From Acidimicrobiales bacterium (GTDB lineage Bacteria; Actinomycetota; Acidimicrobiia; Acidimicrobiales; UBA8190), in assembly GCA_035531755.1 (NCBI GenBank), contig DATKSK010000022.1, positions 1-38,998 on the forward strand: a stretch of 38,998 nucleotides of DNA, in the 5' to 3' direction. Position numbers and translations under genes: made by a program. Below are positions 16,649 to 24,353 of this stretch, piece after piece. Each line of letters begins with the position of its first letter. Position 1 is the stretch's first letter. The notes beneath the pieces are model-generated. The model was not told the DNA's origin. It saw only the letters and a list, made by a program, of their open reading frames with translations, and searched no databases.

Positions 16649-16855
16649 GTGGCCCGGGACAACCCGGGCACACCCCCACCCGCCGTGCTCCCCCGGGCCT
16701 GTCCGGGCATCCCGCCCTTCCGGCGGTTGCTCCGGAAGGCCCACGGGCGGCTGTGGATCGCGGGCGACCACACCGAGACGCTGGCGGACTCCGTGGAGAG
16801 CGCCGTGCGCTGCGGGCACCGGTTCGCCAGCACCATCTGGTCGCCGCCGCGCTGA
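16649..16855 (+). pseudogene. C-terminal remnant of an FAD-dependent amine-oxidase/desaturase-like protein
   Basis: This open frame of 68 codons reads LLRKAHGRLWIAGDHT and then DSVESAVRCGHRFAS. That is the closing FAD-binding segment of amine-oxidase and desaturase-like flavoproteins (GRLxxAGDxT ... GAVxSGxRAA). The ~350 residues that should precede it are missing, and the intact transporter gene ends only 6 bp upstream. I read it as the stump of a deleted flavoprotein gene. Whether the short peptide is translated is unknown; GTG 16649 lacks a good ribosome-binding site. Confidence 0.5.
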
Positions 16856-16883
16856 CGGCCGACGTGGCCGCGCTGACGGCGCG

Positions 16884-17843
16884 CTACGACCGGCCCGCGC
16901 TCCACACCCGGCGCAGCCTCGTGACCACGTCGGACAGGGCGGCGATCTGCTCGCGTGCCACCGCCGGCGCCACGCCCGGCATGTGCACCCGGAGGTTGAG
17001 CGCGTCGGCGCCGGCCCGCACGGCCACCGCAGCCAGCTCGTCGGCCACGGCGCCGGCGTCGGTCGACACCACCATCTGCTCCCCCTGCCAGTGCGCCCGG
17101 GCGCCGGGCGCGGCGTAGCTGCGGTAGCGCGCCGCCTGGGCGTCGGACTGGCGGGTCGGTGGAGCGCCCACCCAGGCCCGACGGATGAGGACGCAGGGCA
17201 TCGCCCCGCCGGCCTCGCGGTACTCGTCGACCAGGTGGCGGCACCGCTCGGGTGTCGACAGCGAGTCCGACAGCAGGCCGACGCCCAGGCGGGCCGCACG
17301 CCGCGCCGCGGCGGGGCTCATGGCCGCGCTCACCACGGGCACGGGGTGGCGCCGGCAGCGGGCGATGGCAGGGTCGGAGGCGAGGAGGCCGGGATCGGTC
17401 CCGCCGAGCATCCCGGCCACGGCGGCCAGGCCGTCGGCGAAGCGTTCGGCCGCGTCCTGCACGGACATCCCCATGATCTCGAAGTCGCTCGCGAGCGACC
17501 CGGCCGCCACCCCGAGACCCACGCGGCCGGGATACGCCGCCGCCAACCACGCCGTCTCCTCGGCCACCAGGGAGGCGGGGCGCAACGGCAGCAGCAGGGG
17601 GCACGGTGCCGCCCATCCCCGCGGCATGGACTCGAGCAGCCAGCCGGCGGCCTGCAGCGGGTTCGGCATGTACCCCGCGAAGCCGCCGTGGTGCTCGCTC
17701 GTCATGACCCCGTCGAAGCCGGCGACGGCGGCCGACGAGCCCTGGGCGCGCAGCTCCTGCACGACGGCGGCGGCCGGCAACTCGTCGTGCGGGTACAGGC
17801 GCAGCGAGATCGATCCCGGCGAGAAGGGGGCGACGGGGTCCAT
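16884..17843 (-). CDS. LLM-class (luciferase-like) flavin/F420 oxidoreductase
   Basis: The product is 319 aa from ATG 17843. SISLRLYPHDELP leads into GFDGVMTSEHHGGF, then a GRVGLGVAAGSLASDFEIMGM block and AARLGVGLLSDSLSTPE. This is the TIM-barrel bacterial-luciferase-like pattern; in actinobacteria such proteins often use F420 or FMN. It is the last gene of a minus-strand operon (cupin, SDR-like, SDR, this gene) with a 12-bp gap to the SDR. The substrate is unknown; the set looks like a small-molecule oxidation or reduction pathway. Confidence 0.88.
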   Translation of the reverse strand: MDPVAPFSPGSISLRLYPHDELPAAAVVQELRAQGSSAAVAGFDGVMTSEHHGGFAGYMPNPLQAAGWLLESMPRGWAAPCPLLLPLRPASLVAEETAWLAAAYPGRVGLGVAAGSLASDFEIMGMSVQDAAERFADGLAAVAGMLGGTDPGLLASDPAIARCRRHPVPVVSAAMSPAAARRAARLGVGLLSDSLSTPERCRHLVDEYREAGGAMPCVLIRRAWVGAPPTRQSDAQAARYRSYAAPGARAHWQGEQMVVSTDAGAVADELAAVAVRAGADALNLRVHMPGVAPAVAREQIAALSDVVTRLRRVWSAGRS

Positions 17844-17855
17844 CGCCGGATCCTG

Positions 17856-18620
17856 TCACAGCGCCGTGAAGCGGCCTCCGTCCACGACGATGGTCTGCCC
17901 GGTCACATAGGTCGCCCCGTCGCTCAGCAGGAACACCACGGCGGGGGCCACGTCGGTGGTCGGATCGCCGATCCGGCCCATGGGGACGAGCAGTCGCAGG
18001 CGCTCCTCGAGTTCGGGATTCTCCCGGAAGGCGTTGTCGAGCGCCGGCGTGCGGGCCAAGGGCGACACGCACACGACGCCCACGCCCATCGGGCCCCACT
18101 CGACCGCCAGGCTCCTCGCCAGCCCCCGGACCGCACCCTTCACCGCCGCGTAGGCGGGAAGCGACGCACTTCCCTCCATCGCCGCCGGTGAGGTCATGAG
18201 CACCAGCCGGCCCCCGTGGCGCGCCAGGTGCGGCAGGGCAGCGCGTGCGCAGTGGAAGGCGCCGCGCAACGACACCGCCACGTGGTCGTCCCACGCGGCC
18301 TCCGACAGGTCGTCGATGGCGACGACCTCGCTGGAACGCCGGCTCGTGGCGTTGTGGACCACGCCGTCGAGGCGGCCGAAACGCGTCGCGGCCGCGGCGA
18401 CGGCCTCCTCCACCTGGGCGGCGTCGGCGACGTCGGTGCGGACGGACAGGGCCCGCCCCCCGGTCGCGGTGATGTGCGCGGCCGTTGCCGACGCGTTGTC
18501 CCCGGGGGCCGCCACCACGACCGCCGCGCCCGCGGCGGCGCACGCCACGCACACGGCCTCCCCGATCCCCGCGCCTCCCCCGGTGACGAGGACGACCTTC
18601 CCCTCGAGCGCGGTGCTCAC
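17856..18620 (-). CDS. Short-chain dehydrogenase/reductase (intact catalytic tetrad)
   Basis: The product is 254 aa starting at GTG 18620. The Rossmann motif TGGGAGIG (13-20), an Asp at the end of the third strand region (RTDVAD) and the full catalytic tetrad Asn90, Ser144, Tyr157 and Lys161 (YAAVK) are visible. The C-terminal GQTIVVDGG is the usual classical-SDR ending. It should be an active NAD(P)-dependent oxidoreductase. Its immediate upstream partner (18659-19357) is an SDR lacking every tetrad residue, so the two may form a heteromer. The gap between the two genes is filled by a 14-bp tandem repeat. Confidence 0.94.
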   Translation of the reverse strand: MSTALEGKVVLVTGGGAGIGEAVCVACAAAGAAVVVAAPGDNASATAAHITATGGRALSVRTDVADAAQVEEAVAAAATRFGRLDGVVHNATSRRSSEVVAIDDLSEAAWDDHVAVSLRGAFHCARAALPHLARHGGRLVLMTSPAAMEGSASLPAYAAVKGAVRGLARSLAVEWGPMGVGVVCVSPLARTPALDNAFRENPELEERLRLLVPMGRIGDPTTDVAPAVVFLLSDGATYVTGQTIVVDGGRFTAL

Positions 18621-18667
18621 GGTGCGGTGCTCACGGTGCGGTGCTCACGGTGCCGTGCTCACGGTGC
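18612..18667. repeat. 14-bp tandem repeat, four copies, at an SDR gene junction
   Basis: Three perfect copies of GGTGCTCACGGTGC and a fourth with one change span the start codon of the intact SDR, the whole intergenic gap and the stop codon of the SDR-like gene. The repeat unit includes the complement of the GTG start and of a TGA stop, so copy number directly changes spacing between the two genes. Confidence 0.95.
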
Positions 18668-19357
18668 CATCCACACGCCGCCGTCCACCGGCACGGTCAT
18701 CCCCGTGACCGAGCGCCACTCCGGGCACAGCAGCGAGCCGACCACACGGGCCACGTCGCCGCCCATGTCCGGCGACGGCAGTGCCGGCGCCGGCAACCCG
18801 GGGCGGTCCAACCCGCCGCCACCTGACGGCGAGCCCGCCCCGCCCACGAGCAGGGCGCCGGGAACGGCGACGCAATTGACGGTGACCCCGTGGCGCCCCC
18901 AGGACCGGGCGGCAGCCTTGGCCAGGGCACGCTGCCCTTCGGCGACAGCGCTCCACGGGACCAGCCCGGCCGCGCCGGTCAGCGACAGCGTGGGCGTGAT
19001 CAGCACGACGCTGCCGCCGCGCCGACGCAGGTGCCGGTGCACGCCCTGGAAGCACGCCAGGGTGCGGCGAAGCGGACGCTCGACCTGCGCGTCCCACGAC
19101 GCGGGGTCGAGGTCGACCAGGGCCCGGGGTGACGGCGGCTCGGCCCCCACCGAGCAGAGCACGACACCGTCGACGGCGCCCATGCGCCGTTCGGCGCCCC
19201 CGAGCGCGTCCTCGACGGCACCGGCCGACCACAGCGCGTCCACGCCCAACCCGGCCACCGAGGCGCCGAGACGCTCCAGCCCCCGCACCAGCTCCCCGCC
19301 GGCGGGCGTCTCCCCGCCGAGCACGACCACGGCGGCCCCGCCGAGGGGGACGCTCAC
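18659..19357 (-). CDS. SDR-family pseudoenzyme (all catalytic residues lost)
   Basis: The product is 232 aa from GTG 19357. Overall layout follows a classical SDR, ending VTGMTVPVDGGVWMAP, but the glycine motif is degenerate (LGGETPAGG). Aligned by eye to the neighbouring SDR, the tetrad is gone: Asn becomes Cys68, Ser becomes Pro122, Tyr becomes Trp135 and Lys becomes Ala139. The frame is intact with good codon bias, so it is kept as a protein rather than decayed. Known precedent: BbsC of anaerobic toluene degradation is an inactive SDR subunit that assembles with active BbsD. I infer a structural or regulatory subunit for the SDR encoded 38 bp downstream. Confidence 0.82.
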   Translation of the reverse strand: MSVPLGGAAVVVLGGETPAGGELVRGLERLGASVAGLGVDALWSAGAVEDALGGAERRMGAVDGVVLCSVGAEPPSPRALVDLDPASWDAQVERPLRRTLACFQGVHRHLRRRGGSVVLITPTLSLTGAAGLVPWSAVAEGQRALAKAAARSWGRHGVTVNCVAVPGALLVGGAGSPSGGGGLDRPGLPAPALPSPDMGGDVARVVGSLLCPEWRSVTGMTVPVDGGVWMAP

Positions 19358-19387
19358 CGGCCGGGGCCCGTCACGCCCACCGCGTCG

Positions 19388-19906
19388 TCACGCGTCGGGC
19401 TCACCGTCGACGATCCACCGCGACCGGAGGTCCTCGAGCCACGCCGGGAGCTCGATCTCCGGATCGGGCAGGGCCGTCGCCCCCCGGCTGACGAGGGCTC
19501 GGGCGAACGCGTCGGGGTCGTCCCCCCACGAGCGGGGGTCGCCCATCATCACCTCGAGGAGCAGGGTGCCACGCTCCCCTGCCACGAACGGGCCGAAGGC
19601 GGCCCCGAGCGGTAGCTCGATGTGCGTCCCGGTCGGGCAGTGCCGCTCGCCACACCACATGTCGCCGTCGAGGACGAACAGCACGTGCGGGCTGTTGTGC
19701 CCGTGACGCCGCACCACGACGCCCGGGTCCCATCGGGCGTACAGGGACAGGTACTGCGGGTCGGGTGAGAACGCCAACCACTTCTCCCACACCGACGACA
19801 CCGAACCGTCGGCGTTGCGCACCGCCTTCACCTGCTGCCAGGTCACGTCCGTGTCCGCGACGTGGCGGAAGACCGGCTCGCGTCCGGGCACCTTCACTCG
19901 CCTCAC
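19388..19906 (-). CDS. Cupin-domain protein
   Basis: The product is 172 aa, starting at GTG 19906. The central cupin barrel is marked by VVVRRHGHNSPHVLFVLDGD (HxH with a third ligand candidate), GERHCPTGTHIELP and a second strand block GTLLLEVMMGDPRSW. Metal-binding His residues are in the right places for an acidic/chlorogenate-type small cupin, but the reaction cannot be named. It is the first gene of the minus-strand operon that continues into the SDR pair and LLM oxidoreductase (30-bp gap), so it may act on the same small molecule. Confidence 0.85.
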   Translation of the reverse strand: MRRVKVPGREPVFRHVADTDVTWQQVKAVRNADGSVSSVWEKWLAFSPDPQYLSLYARWDPGVVVRRHGHNSPHVLFVLDGDMWCGERHCPTGTHIELPLGAAFGPFVAGERGTLLLEVMMGDPRSWGDDPDAFARALVSRGATALPDPEIELPAWLEDLRSRWIVDGEPDA

Positions 19907-20248
19907 CCCCCATGTCGGTCCGGCCCTGCGGGGCGCGGCGCGCTCCGTTCTCTATCACCTCGCGGGCAATCCCCAGGTTTTCCCGCTTGTGTTCCCCAGG
20001 GCCCCGGGGCGAAGGTGGGGGGCGGTGGGGCATCTCGCCCGGTCTCCGCGGCGAGTGCGTCCGAGCACCCCACCGGCGGGGCTGGGCATGGGGAACCGGA
20101 GGCGGGGGTGTGCGTGGCGGGCGCTGCCCGACATCGGCTTCGTCCCACCGCGGTCACCTCGTCCCGGCCCGACGGGCTGCCGCACCGTGCGACCTCCGGC
20201 CCCCCCGAGGTCGATCACGGGCGGCGCCCCGTGCCCGTCCCTGCGACC
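19907..20248. other. Divergent intergenic region between cupin and VOC genes
   Basis: This ~340-bp stretch separates the leftward cupin/SDR/LLM operon from the rightward VOC gene. A relatively AT-rich patch at about 19950-19995 is where a promoter for the leftward operon is most likely, but no clean -35/-10 pair or operator palindrome was found. No gene is visible. Confidence 0.4.
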
Positions 20249-20620
20249 GTGATCGACCACCTGTCGATCCAGTGCGCCGACGTGGCGGCGAGCTCGGCGT
20301 TCTACGACGCCGTCCTGGCGACGATCGGCGGTGGCCGCGTCATGGAACTCGGGACGGTGATCGGGTACGGCACTGCGGGCCACCCCTCGTTCTGGGTGGG
20401 CCCCCTGGCGGGCGGGGGCGCCAACCGCGAGGCGCACATCGCCTTCTCCGCACCGGACCGGACGGCGGTGCGGGCGTTCTTCGACGCCGCCGTGGCCACG
20501 GGCGCGGCCGTGCTCCACGAGCCACGCCTGTGGCCCGAGTACCACGCCGCCTACTACGGGGCCTTCGTCCGCGACCCCGACGGCAACAACGTCGAGGCGG
20601 TCTGCCACCTGCCCGCGTAG
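20249..20620 (+). CDS. VOC (glyoxalase/bleomycin-resistance-like) family protein
   Basis: The product is about 123 aa. GTG 20249 gives VIDHLSIQCADVAASSAFYD, the standard start of this single-module family; GTG 20231 would add six residues. Other marks are GHPSFWVGPL, EAHIAFSAPDRTAVRAFFDAA and the closing RDPDGNNVEAVCH with its metal-ligand Glu. VOC proteins are metal-dependent small-molecule enzymes or binding proteins. Nothing nearby fixes the substrate. Confidence 0.9.
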   Translation: MIDHLSIQCADVAASSAFYDAVLATIGGGRVMELGTVIGYGTAGHPSFWVGPLAGGGANREAHIAFSAPDRTAVRAFFDAAVATGAAVLHEPRLWPEYHAAYYGAFVRDPDGNNVEAVCHLPA

Positions 20621-20666
20621 CCGCCGGCGGGCCCCACCGGTGGTCCCAGCCGGTACCGTGTGAGCC

Positions 20667-23600
20667 GTGCCACCGTGCCCACGCTGCGACGCGGCCAACC
20701 CGGACGGGTACCGGTTCTGCGGGCAGTGCGGCGCCGCACTGGCCCTGGCCGAGTGCCCGTCGTGCGGGACGCCGACCGCCGCGGGCCAGCAATTCTGCGG
20801 GCAGTGCGGCACGGGGCTCGACGGCCGGGCGGCACGGTCGGACCCCCCCGCGGTCGAGGAGCGCAAGCTCGCCACGGTGCTGTTCGCCGACGTGGTCGGG
20901 TTCACGTCGCTGGCGGAGCGCACCGACCCCGAGGTCGTGGCCCGGATCGTCGACGTCGCCTTCCGCGAGCTCGGCGAGGTCGTCGCGGAGCACGGCGGCA
21001 CCGTCGACAAGTACATGGGCGACTCCGTCATGGCGGTGTTCGGCGTCCCCGTCGCCCACGACGACGACGCCGAGCGCGCCGTGGCCGCCGCCCTGGCGAT
21101 GCGGCACGTCGGCGGGGACCTCGTCTTCTCCATCGGCGTGAACTCGGGCGAGGTCATGGCGACGGCGGTGGGAGGCGGCGAGGGGATCACGGTGATCGGC
21201 GACACGGTCAACGTGGCGGCGCGCCTCGAGAAGGCGGCCGGCCCCGGCGAGGTGCTGTGCGGGCACCTGACCGCCGAACTGACCCGGGGCCGCGTGGCGT
21301 TGCGGGCGCGCCAGCCGGTGCTGCTCAAGGGAAAGCGCGAGCCGGTCGAGGTGTGGGAGGCGGTGGCCCTGCGCGGCGACGACGTCGAACCCGACACCGC
21401 CGCGCCGCTGCTCGTCGGCCGGGACGACGAGCTCGCCTTCCTCGAGGCACAGTGGCGCCGGGTGTGCCGCGACCGCCAGGCCCACGTGGTGCTGGTGTGC
21501 GGCGACGCGGGCTCGGGAAAGTCGCGGCTCGTCAGCGAGCTCGCCCGCGTGGCCGAGCGCGACGGCACCGTCGTGCGCTCCACCTACCCTGCCTACGGAG
21601 CCCTGGGCGGGGCCAGGGTGGCGGCGGACGTCATCCGGCAGCTCGGGCCGGTCGACGACCCCGAGGTGAACGCGCGGGTGCGGTCGATCGCCGGCGATCT
21701 CGACGCGTCACTGCAGTCGATCGACCCGGCCGGGATGCAGCAGGAGCAGCTGTGGGCGTTCGGCCGCCTGCTGCACGAGAAGGGCGCGCGCCGCCCCGTG
21801 GTGATCATGATCGACGACATGCACCGCAGCGGCGACCGGACGCTCGAGGTGCTCGGCGAGCTGATCGGCCGCCTGGGCGACGTGCCGCTGCTCACGGTGC
21901 TCACCGGGCGCACGGAACCGGGCGAATGGCTCACGCGCTTCCCGGCGGCCACGACGGTCCGGCTCGGTCCCCTCGGCCGCGTCGACGCCTCGGCGCTCGC
22001 CGCCGGGTTCGTGTGCGACAAGCCGCTCGCCTCCGAGGCCGCGGACTTCCTCGTGGACCGCGCCGGCGGCAACCCCCTCTACCTGCGTGAGCTGGTGGCC
22101 ATGGCCCGCGCCCAGGGACTGCTCGTCGACGACGGCCACCAGTACCGACTCACCGCCTACGGTGCCATCCCCGCCACGCTGCAGGCGTTGCTGGCGGCTC
22201 GCCTCGACTCCCTGGAGCCCGCCCAGAAGCTGGCCCTCCAGCACGCGGCGGTCCTGGGAGAGGCCACGCTCGAGCAGATCGCCGGGCTGGGCACGCCCGA
22301 CGCGCCCGGCGCGCTACGGGCACTGGTCGAGGGCGGGCTCCTGCGCCACGGGCCCGACGGCCGCTACGACGCCGCCGACCCCCTCCTGCGCGAGGTGGCC
22401 TACGAGACCCTGCCGCGCAACATGCGCGGCGACCTCCACCGCCGCGCCGCGGCCATGGCGGAGGGCCCCGAGGAGCGGGCCCGCCATCTCGACCGCGCCG
22501 CGCGCTACCTGGCCGACGACGAGGCCGTGGTGGCCGAGGCCACTGAGGCGCTGGCCGACGCCGGGCGGGCCTTCCTGCGACAGTCGCGCCACGTCGACGC
22601 CGTCCGTCTGTTCGAGCGGGCGGTCGCCCTGGGCTGCCGGCGACCGTCGGTCCTCCTGGACCTGGCGAAGGTACAGGCGCTGTGCGGAAAGCAGGAGGAC
22701 GCCTTCGAGACCCTCGCCATGGTGGACGACGACCCCGACGACCCGACCATCGGCATCGAGCGGGACCACACCGCCGCCAACACCAAGATCTTCACCGACC
22801 CCGGATGGGCGCTCCCCCAGCTCGAGGCGGTCACCGAGCGCTGGCGGGCGCTGGGGGTCGCCGACAAGGAGGCGTGGGGGCACGCCAACACGGGGGTGGC
22901 CCTCTTCTACCTGGGCAGGATGGAGGAAGCCGGCCGGGAGCTCGAGCTCGCCCTGGCGCTCTTCGAGCGCATCGGGGACCGGGTCGGCGGCGTGGCGGCC
23001 TCGTCGTTCATGTGCCTGGCCAAGCCGACGGACCGCCGGGTGCCGGCGTGGCTCGCCGACGCGCTCGAGTTCGCCGACGCCGCCGGCGACCGCTCCCGGC
23101 AGATCACGACCCTGATGACGTTGACGTGGCACCACTTCATCCGGTCCTTGTGGGGTGGCGCCGAGGACACGGCGCAGACCGAGGGCTTCGCCCGGCGCCT
23201 GGCCGCCCTGGGCGAGGAGATCGGCGCGGGGGACATGGCGGTGCACGGGCTGAGCCTGCTCGCCATCACGGCCCGCTTCGGCGGGCGCTTCGACGAGGCC
23301 GCCGCCCACGTCGACGCCCTGCAGCGGCTCGGTGGCATCGTCGACGCCGCCAACCCGTGGCTGGGTTGGGCGGCGAGCTTCGTGCTGGCCCTCGGCGGCG
23401 GCGCCACCGGTGCCGCCCCGCCGCACCCGCCGGATGCCTCGCTCGACCCCGTGGTCGCCATGTCGGAACTGGTCATCGAGGCGGAGCTGACGGTGGCCGG
23501 CCGCATCGACGAGGCGCTGGCGCGCGCCGAGGCGACCGAGAGCCTCGAGATGGGCCCCATCGGCGAGCTGGCGGGGCTCCTCAACGGCCTCGCCCTCGTC

Positions 23601-23879
23601 CTGGCGGGGCGGGCGACCGAGGCGCGACCGTGCGTCGAGCTGGCCGCCGACGCTGCCCGCGCCCTCGGCGCGGGTCCCACCGCGGCCGCCGCCGCCGCGC
23701 TGCTGGCCGAGATCACGGGAGACGTCGGCGTTTTGCCGCGTGCGCCGGCGTCGGCGGGCAGCGTCAGCGACGCCGTGGTCCTCCGCGCCCACGCCGTCCT
23801 GGGCGACGCCGACGCCGCCCGTGCGTTGCGCCGAGCGGCCCAGGACCTGGCCGTGCCCGGGCTGCTGCTCGGTCTCTGA
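20667..23879 (+). CDS. Zinc-ribbon / class III adenylate cyclase / AAA ATPase / TPR signalling protein
   Basis: The product is 1070 aa, GTG 20667. Two zinc ribbons open it (Cys 4, 7, 18, 21 and 30, 33, 44, 47). The class III cyclase domain follows (about 66-215): FADVVGFT with metal Asp75, DKYMGDSVMAVFG with Lys115 and metal Asp119, and IGDTVNVAARLE with Asp179, Asn182 and Arg186. The Lys/Asp pair and Asn/Arg pair fit an active adenylate cyclase. Next is a STAND/AAA-type ATPase with Walker A GDAGSGKSR (about 279-287) and Walker B VVIMIDDMH, then about 500 residues of Ala/Leu-rich helical repeats resembling TPRs. No C-terminal LuxR helix-turn-helix is seen. It probably makes cAMP in response to a bound ligand or partner. 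Confidence 0.93.
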   Translation: MPPCPRCDAANPDGYRFCGQCGAALALAECPSCGTPTAAGQQFCGQCGTGLDGRAARSDPPAVEERKLATVLFADVVGFTSLAERTDPEVVARIVDVAFRELGEVVAEHGGTVDKYMGDSVMAVFGVPVAHDDDAERAVAAALAMRHVGGDLVFSIGVNSGEVMATAVGGGEGITVIGDTVNVAARLEKAAGPGEVLCGHLTAELTRGRVALRARQPVLLKGKREPVEVWEAVALRGDDVEPDTAAPLLVGRDDELAFLEAQWRRVCRDRQAHVVLVCGDAGSGKSRLVSELARVAERDGTVVRSTYPAYGALGGARVAADVIRQLGPVDDPEVNARVRSIAGDLDASLQSIDPAGMQQEQLWAFGRLLHEKGARRPVVIMIDDMHRSGDRTLEVLGELIGRLGDVPLLTVLTGRTEPGEWLTRFPAATTVRLGPLGRVDASALAAGFVCDKPLASEAADFLVDRAGGNPLYLRELVAMARAQGLLVDDGHQYRLTAYGAIPATLQALLAARLDSLEPAQKLALQHAAVLGEATLEQIAGLGTPDAPGALRALVEGGLLRHGPDGRYDAADPLLREVAYETLPRNMRGDLHRRAAAMAEGPEERARHLDRAARYLADDEAVVAEATEALADAGRAFLRQSRHVDAVRLFERAVALGCRRPSVLLDLAKVQALCGKQEDAFETLAMVDDDPDDPTIGIERDHTAANTKIFTDPGWALPQLEAVTERWRALGVADKEAWGHANTGVALFYLGRMEEAGRELELALALFERIGDRVGGVAASSFMCLAKPTDRRVPAWLADALEFADAAGDRSRQITTLMTLTWHHFIRSLWGGAEDTAQTEGFARRLAALGEEIGAGDMAVHGLSLLAITARFGGRFDEAAAHVDALQRLGGIVDAANPWLGWAASFVLALGGGATGAAPPHPPDASLDPVVAMSELVIEAELTVAGRIDEALARAEATESLEMGPIGELAGLLNGLALVLAGRATEARPCVELAADAARALGAGPTAAAAAALLAEITGDVGVLPRAPASAGSVSDAVVLRAHAVLGDADAARALRRAAQDLAVPGLLLGL

Positions 23880-23880
23880 C

Positions 23881-23920
23881 CGGGTCTCCCAGGCGGACGC
23901 CGGGTCTCTCAGGCGGACGC
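23881..23920. repeat. 20-bp direct duplication at the 3' end of two convergent genes
   Basis: Two adjacent 20-bp copies (19 of 20 identical) follow the cyclase stop codon; the second forms the last codons and stop of the convergent zinc-ribbon gene. Confidence 0.9.
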
Positions 23921-24124
23921 CTCGTGGCGAAGGAACACCTCGAAGTCGCTGTGACGGATGGGGAACGAGCCCCCGCAATGGGGGCACCGGACGTAGACGT
24001 GCTGGTCCGTCACCTCGATCTGCCCACGTTCGAGCTGGATGGTCCGCCAGCAGAGCCTGCACGCCGGCGACAGCGACGGTGCAGGTGCTCTGGATCTCCG
24101 TTCCCGTAGGCCGGCGTTCGTCAT
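23909..24124 (-). CDS. Small zinc-ribbon protein
   Basis: The product is 71 aa. ATG 24124 (MTNAGLRERRS) is preferred because AGGGGGC lies just upstream on this strand; the frame is open further back with other Met codons up to 24226. CRLCW and, about 25 residues later, RCPHCGGSF form a CxxC...CxxC zinc knuckle, followed by a short acidic/His segment (PIRHSDFEVFLRHEA). No known family is recognised with confidence. It is convergent with the cyclase gene, and its last codons lie in a duplicated 20-bp segment. Confidence 0.65.
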   Translation of the reverse strand: MTNAGLRERRSRAPAPSLSPACRLCWRTIQLERGQIEVTDQHVYVRCPHCGGSFPIRHSDFEVFLRHEASA

Positions 24125-24353
24125 GAGGCCCCCTCGCCCAGCCGTGCCGTTCGACACATCTGTTCCCATGATGCCCCCCATCAAGCCACGGAGCAACAGG
24201 TCGTGCGCGCGTGCCGTGGCATTCACGGTCCCCAGACCCAGCTCGACGAGGTCAGGACCCCGAAATTCATCAATTTTTGCCGCGTTGGGCGCTCACGTAC
24301 TCGCCGGACGTGGTCGGGTCCTGGGCGCATCGGGAAATGCCGCCCGCTGCCGC

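Noticed and set aside
15952-18552. Long minus-strand open frame (about 866 codons) across the transporter and SDR genes
   Set aside because: Shadow of the transporter (other strand) and of the LLM and SDR genes (same strand, different frame).
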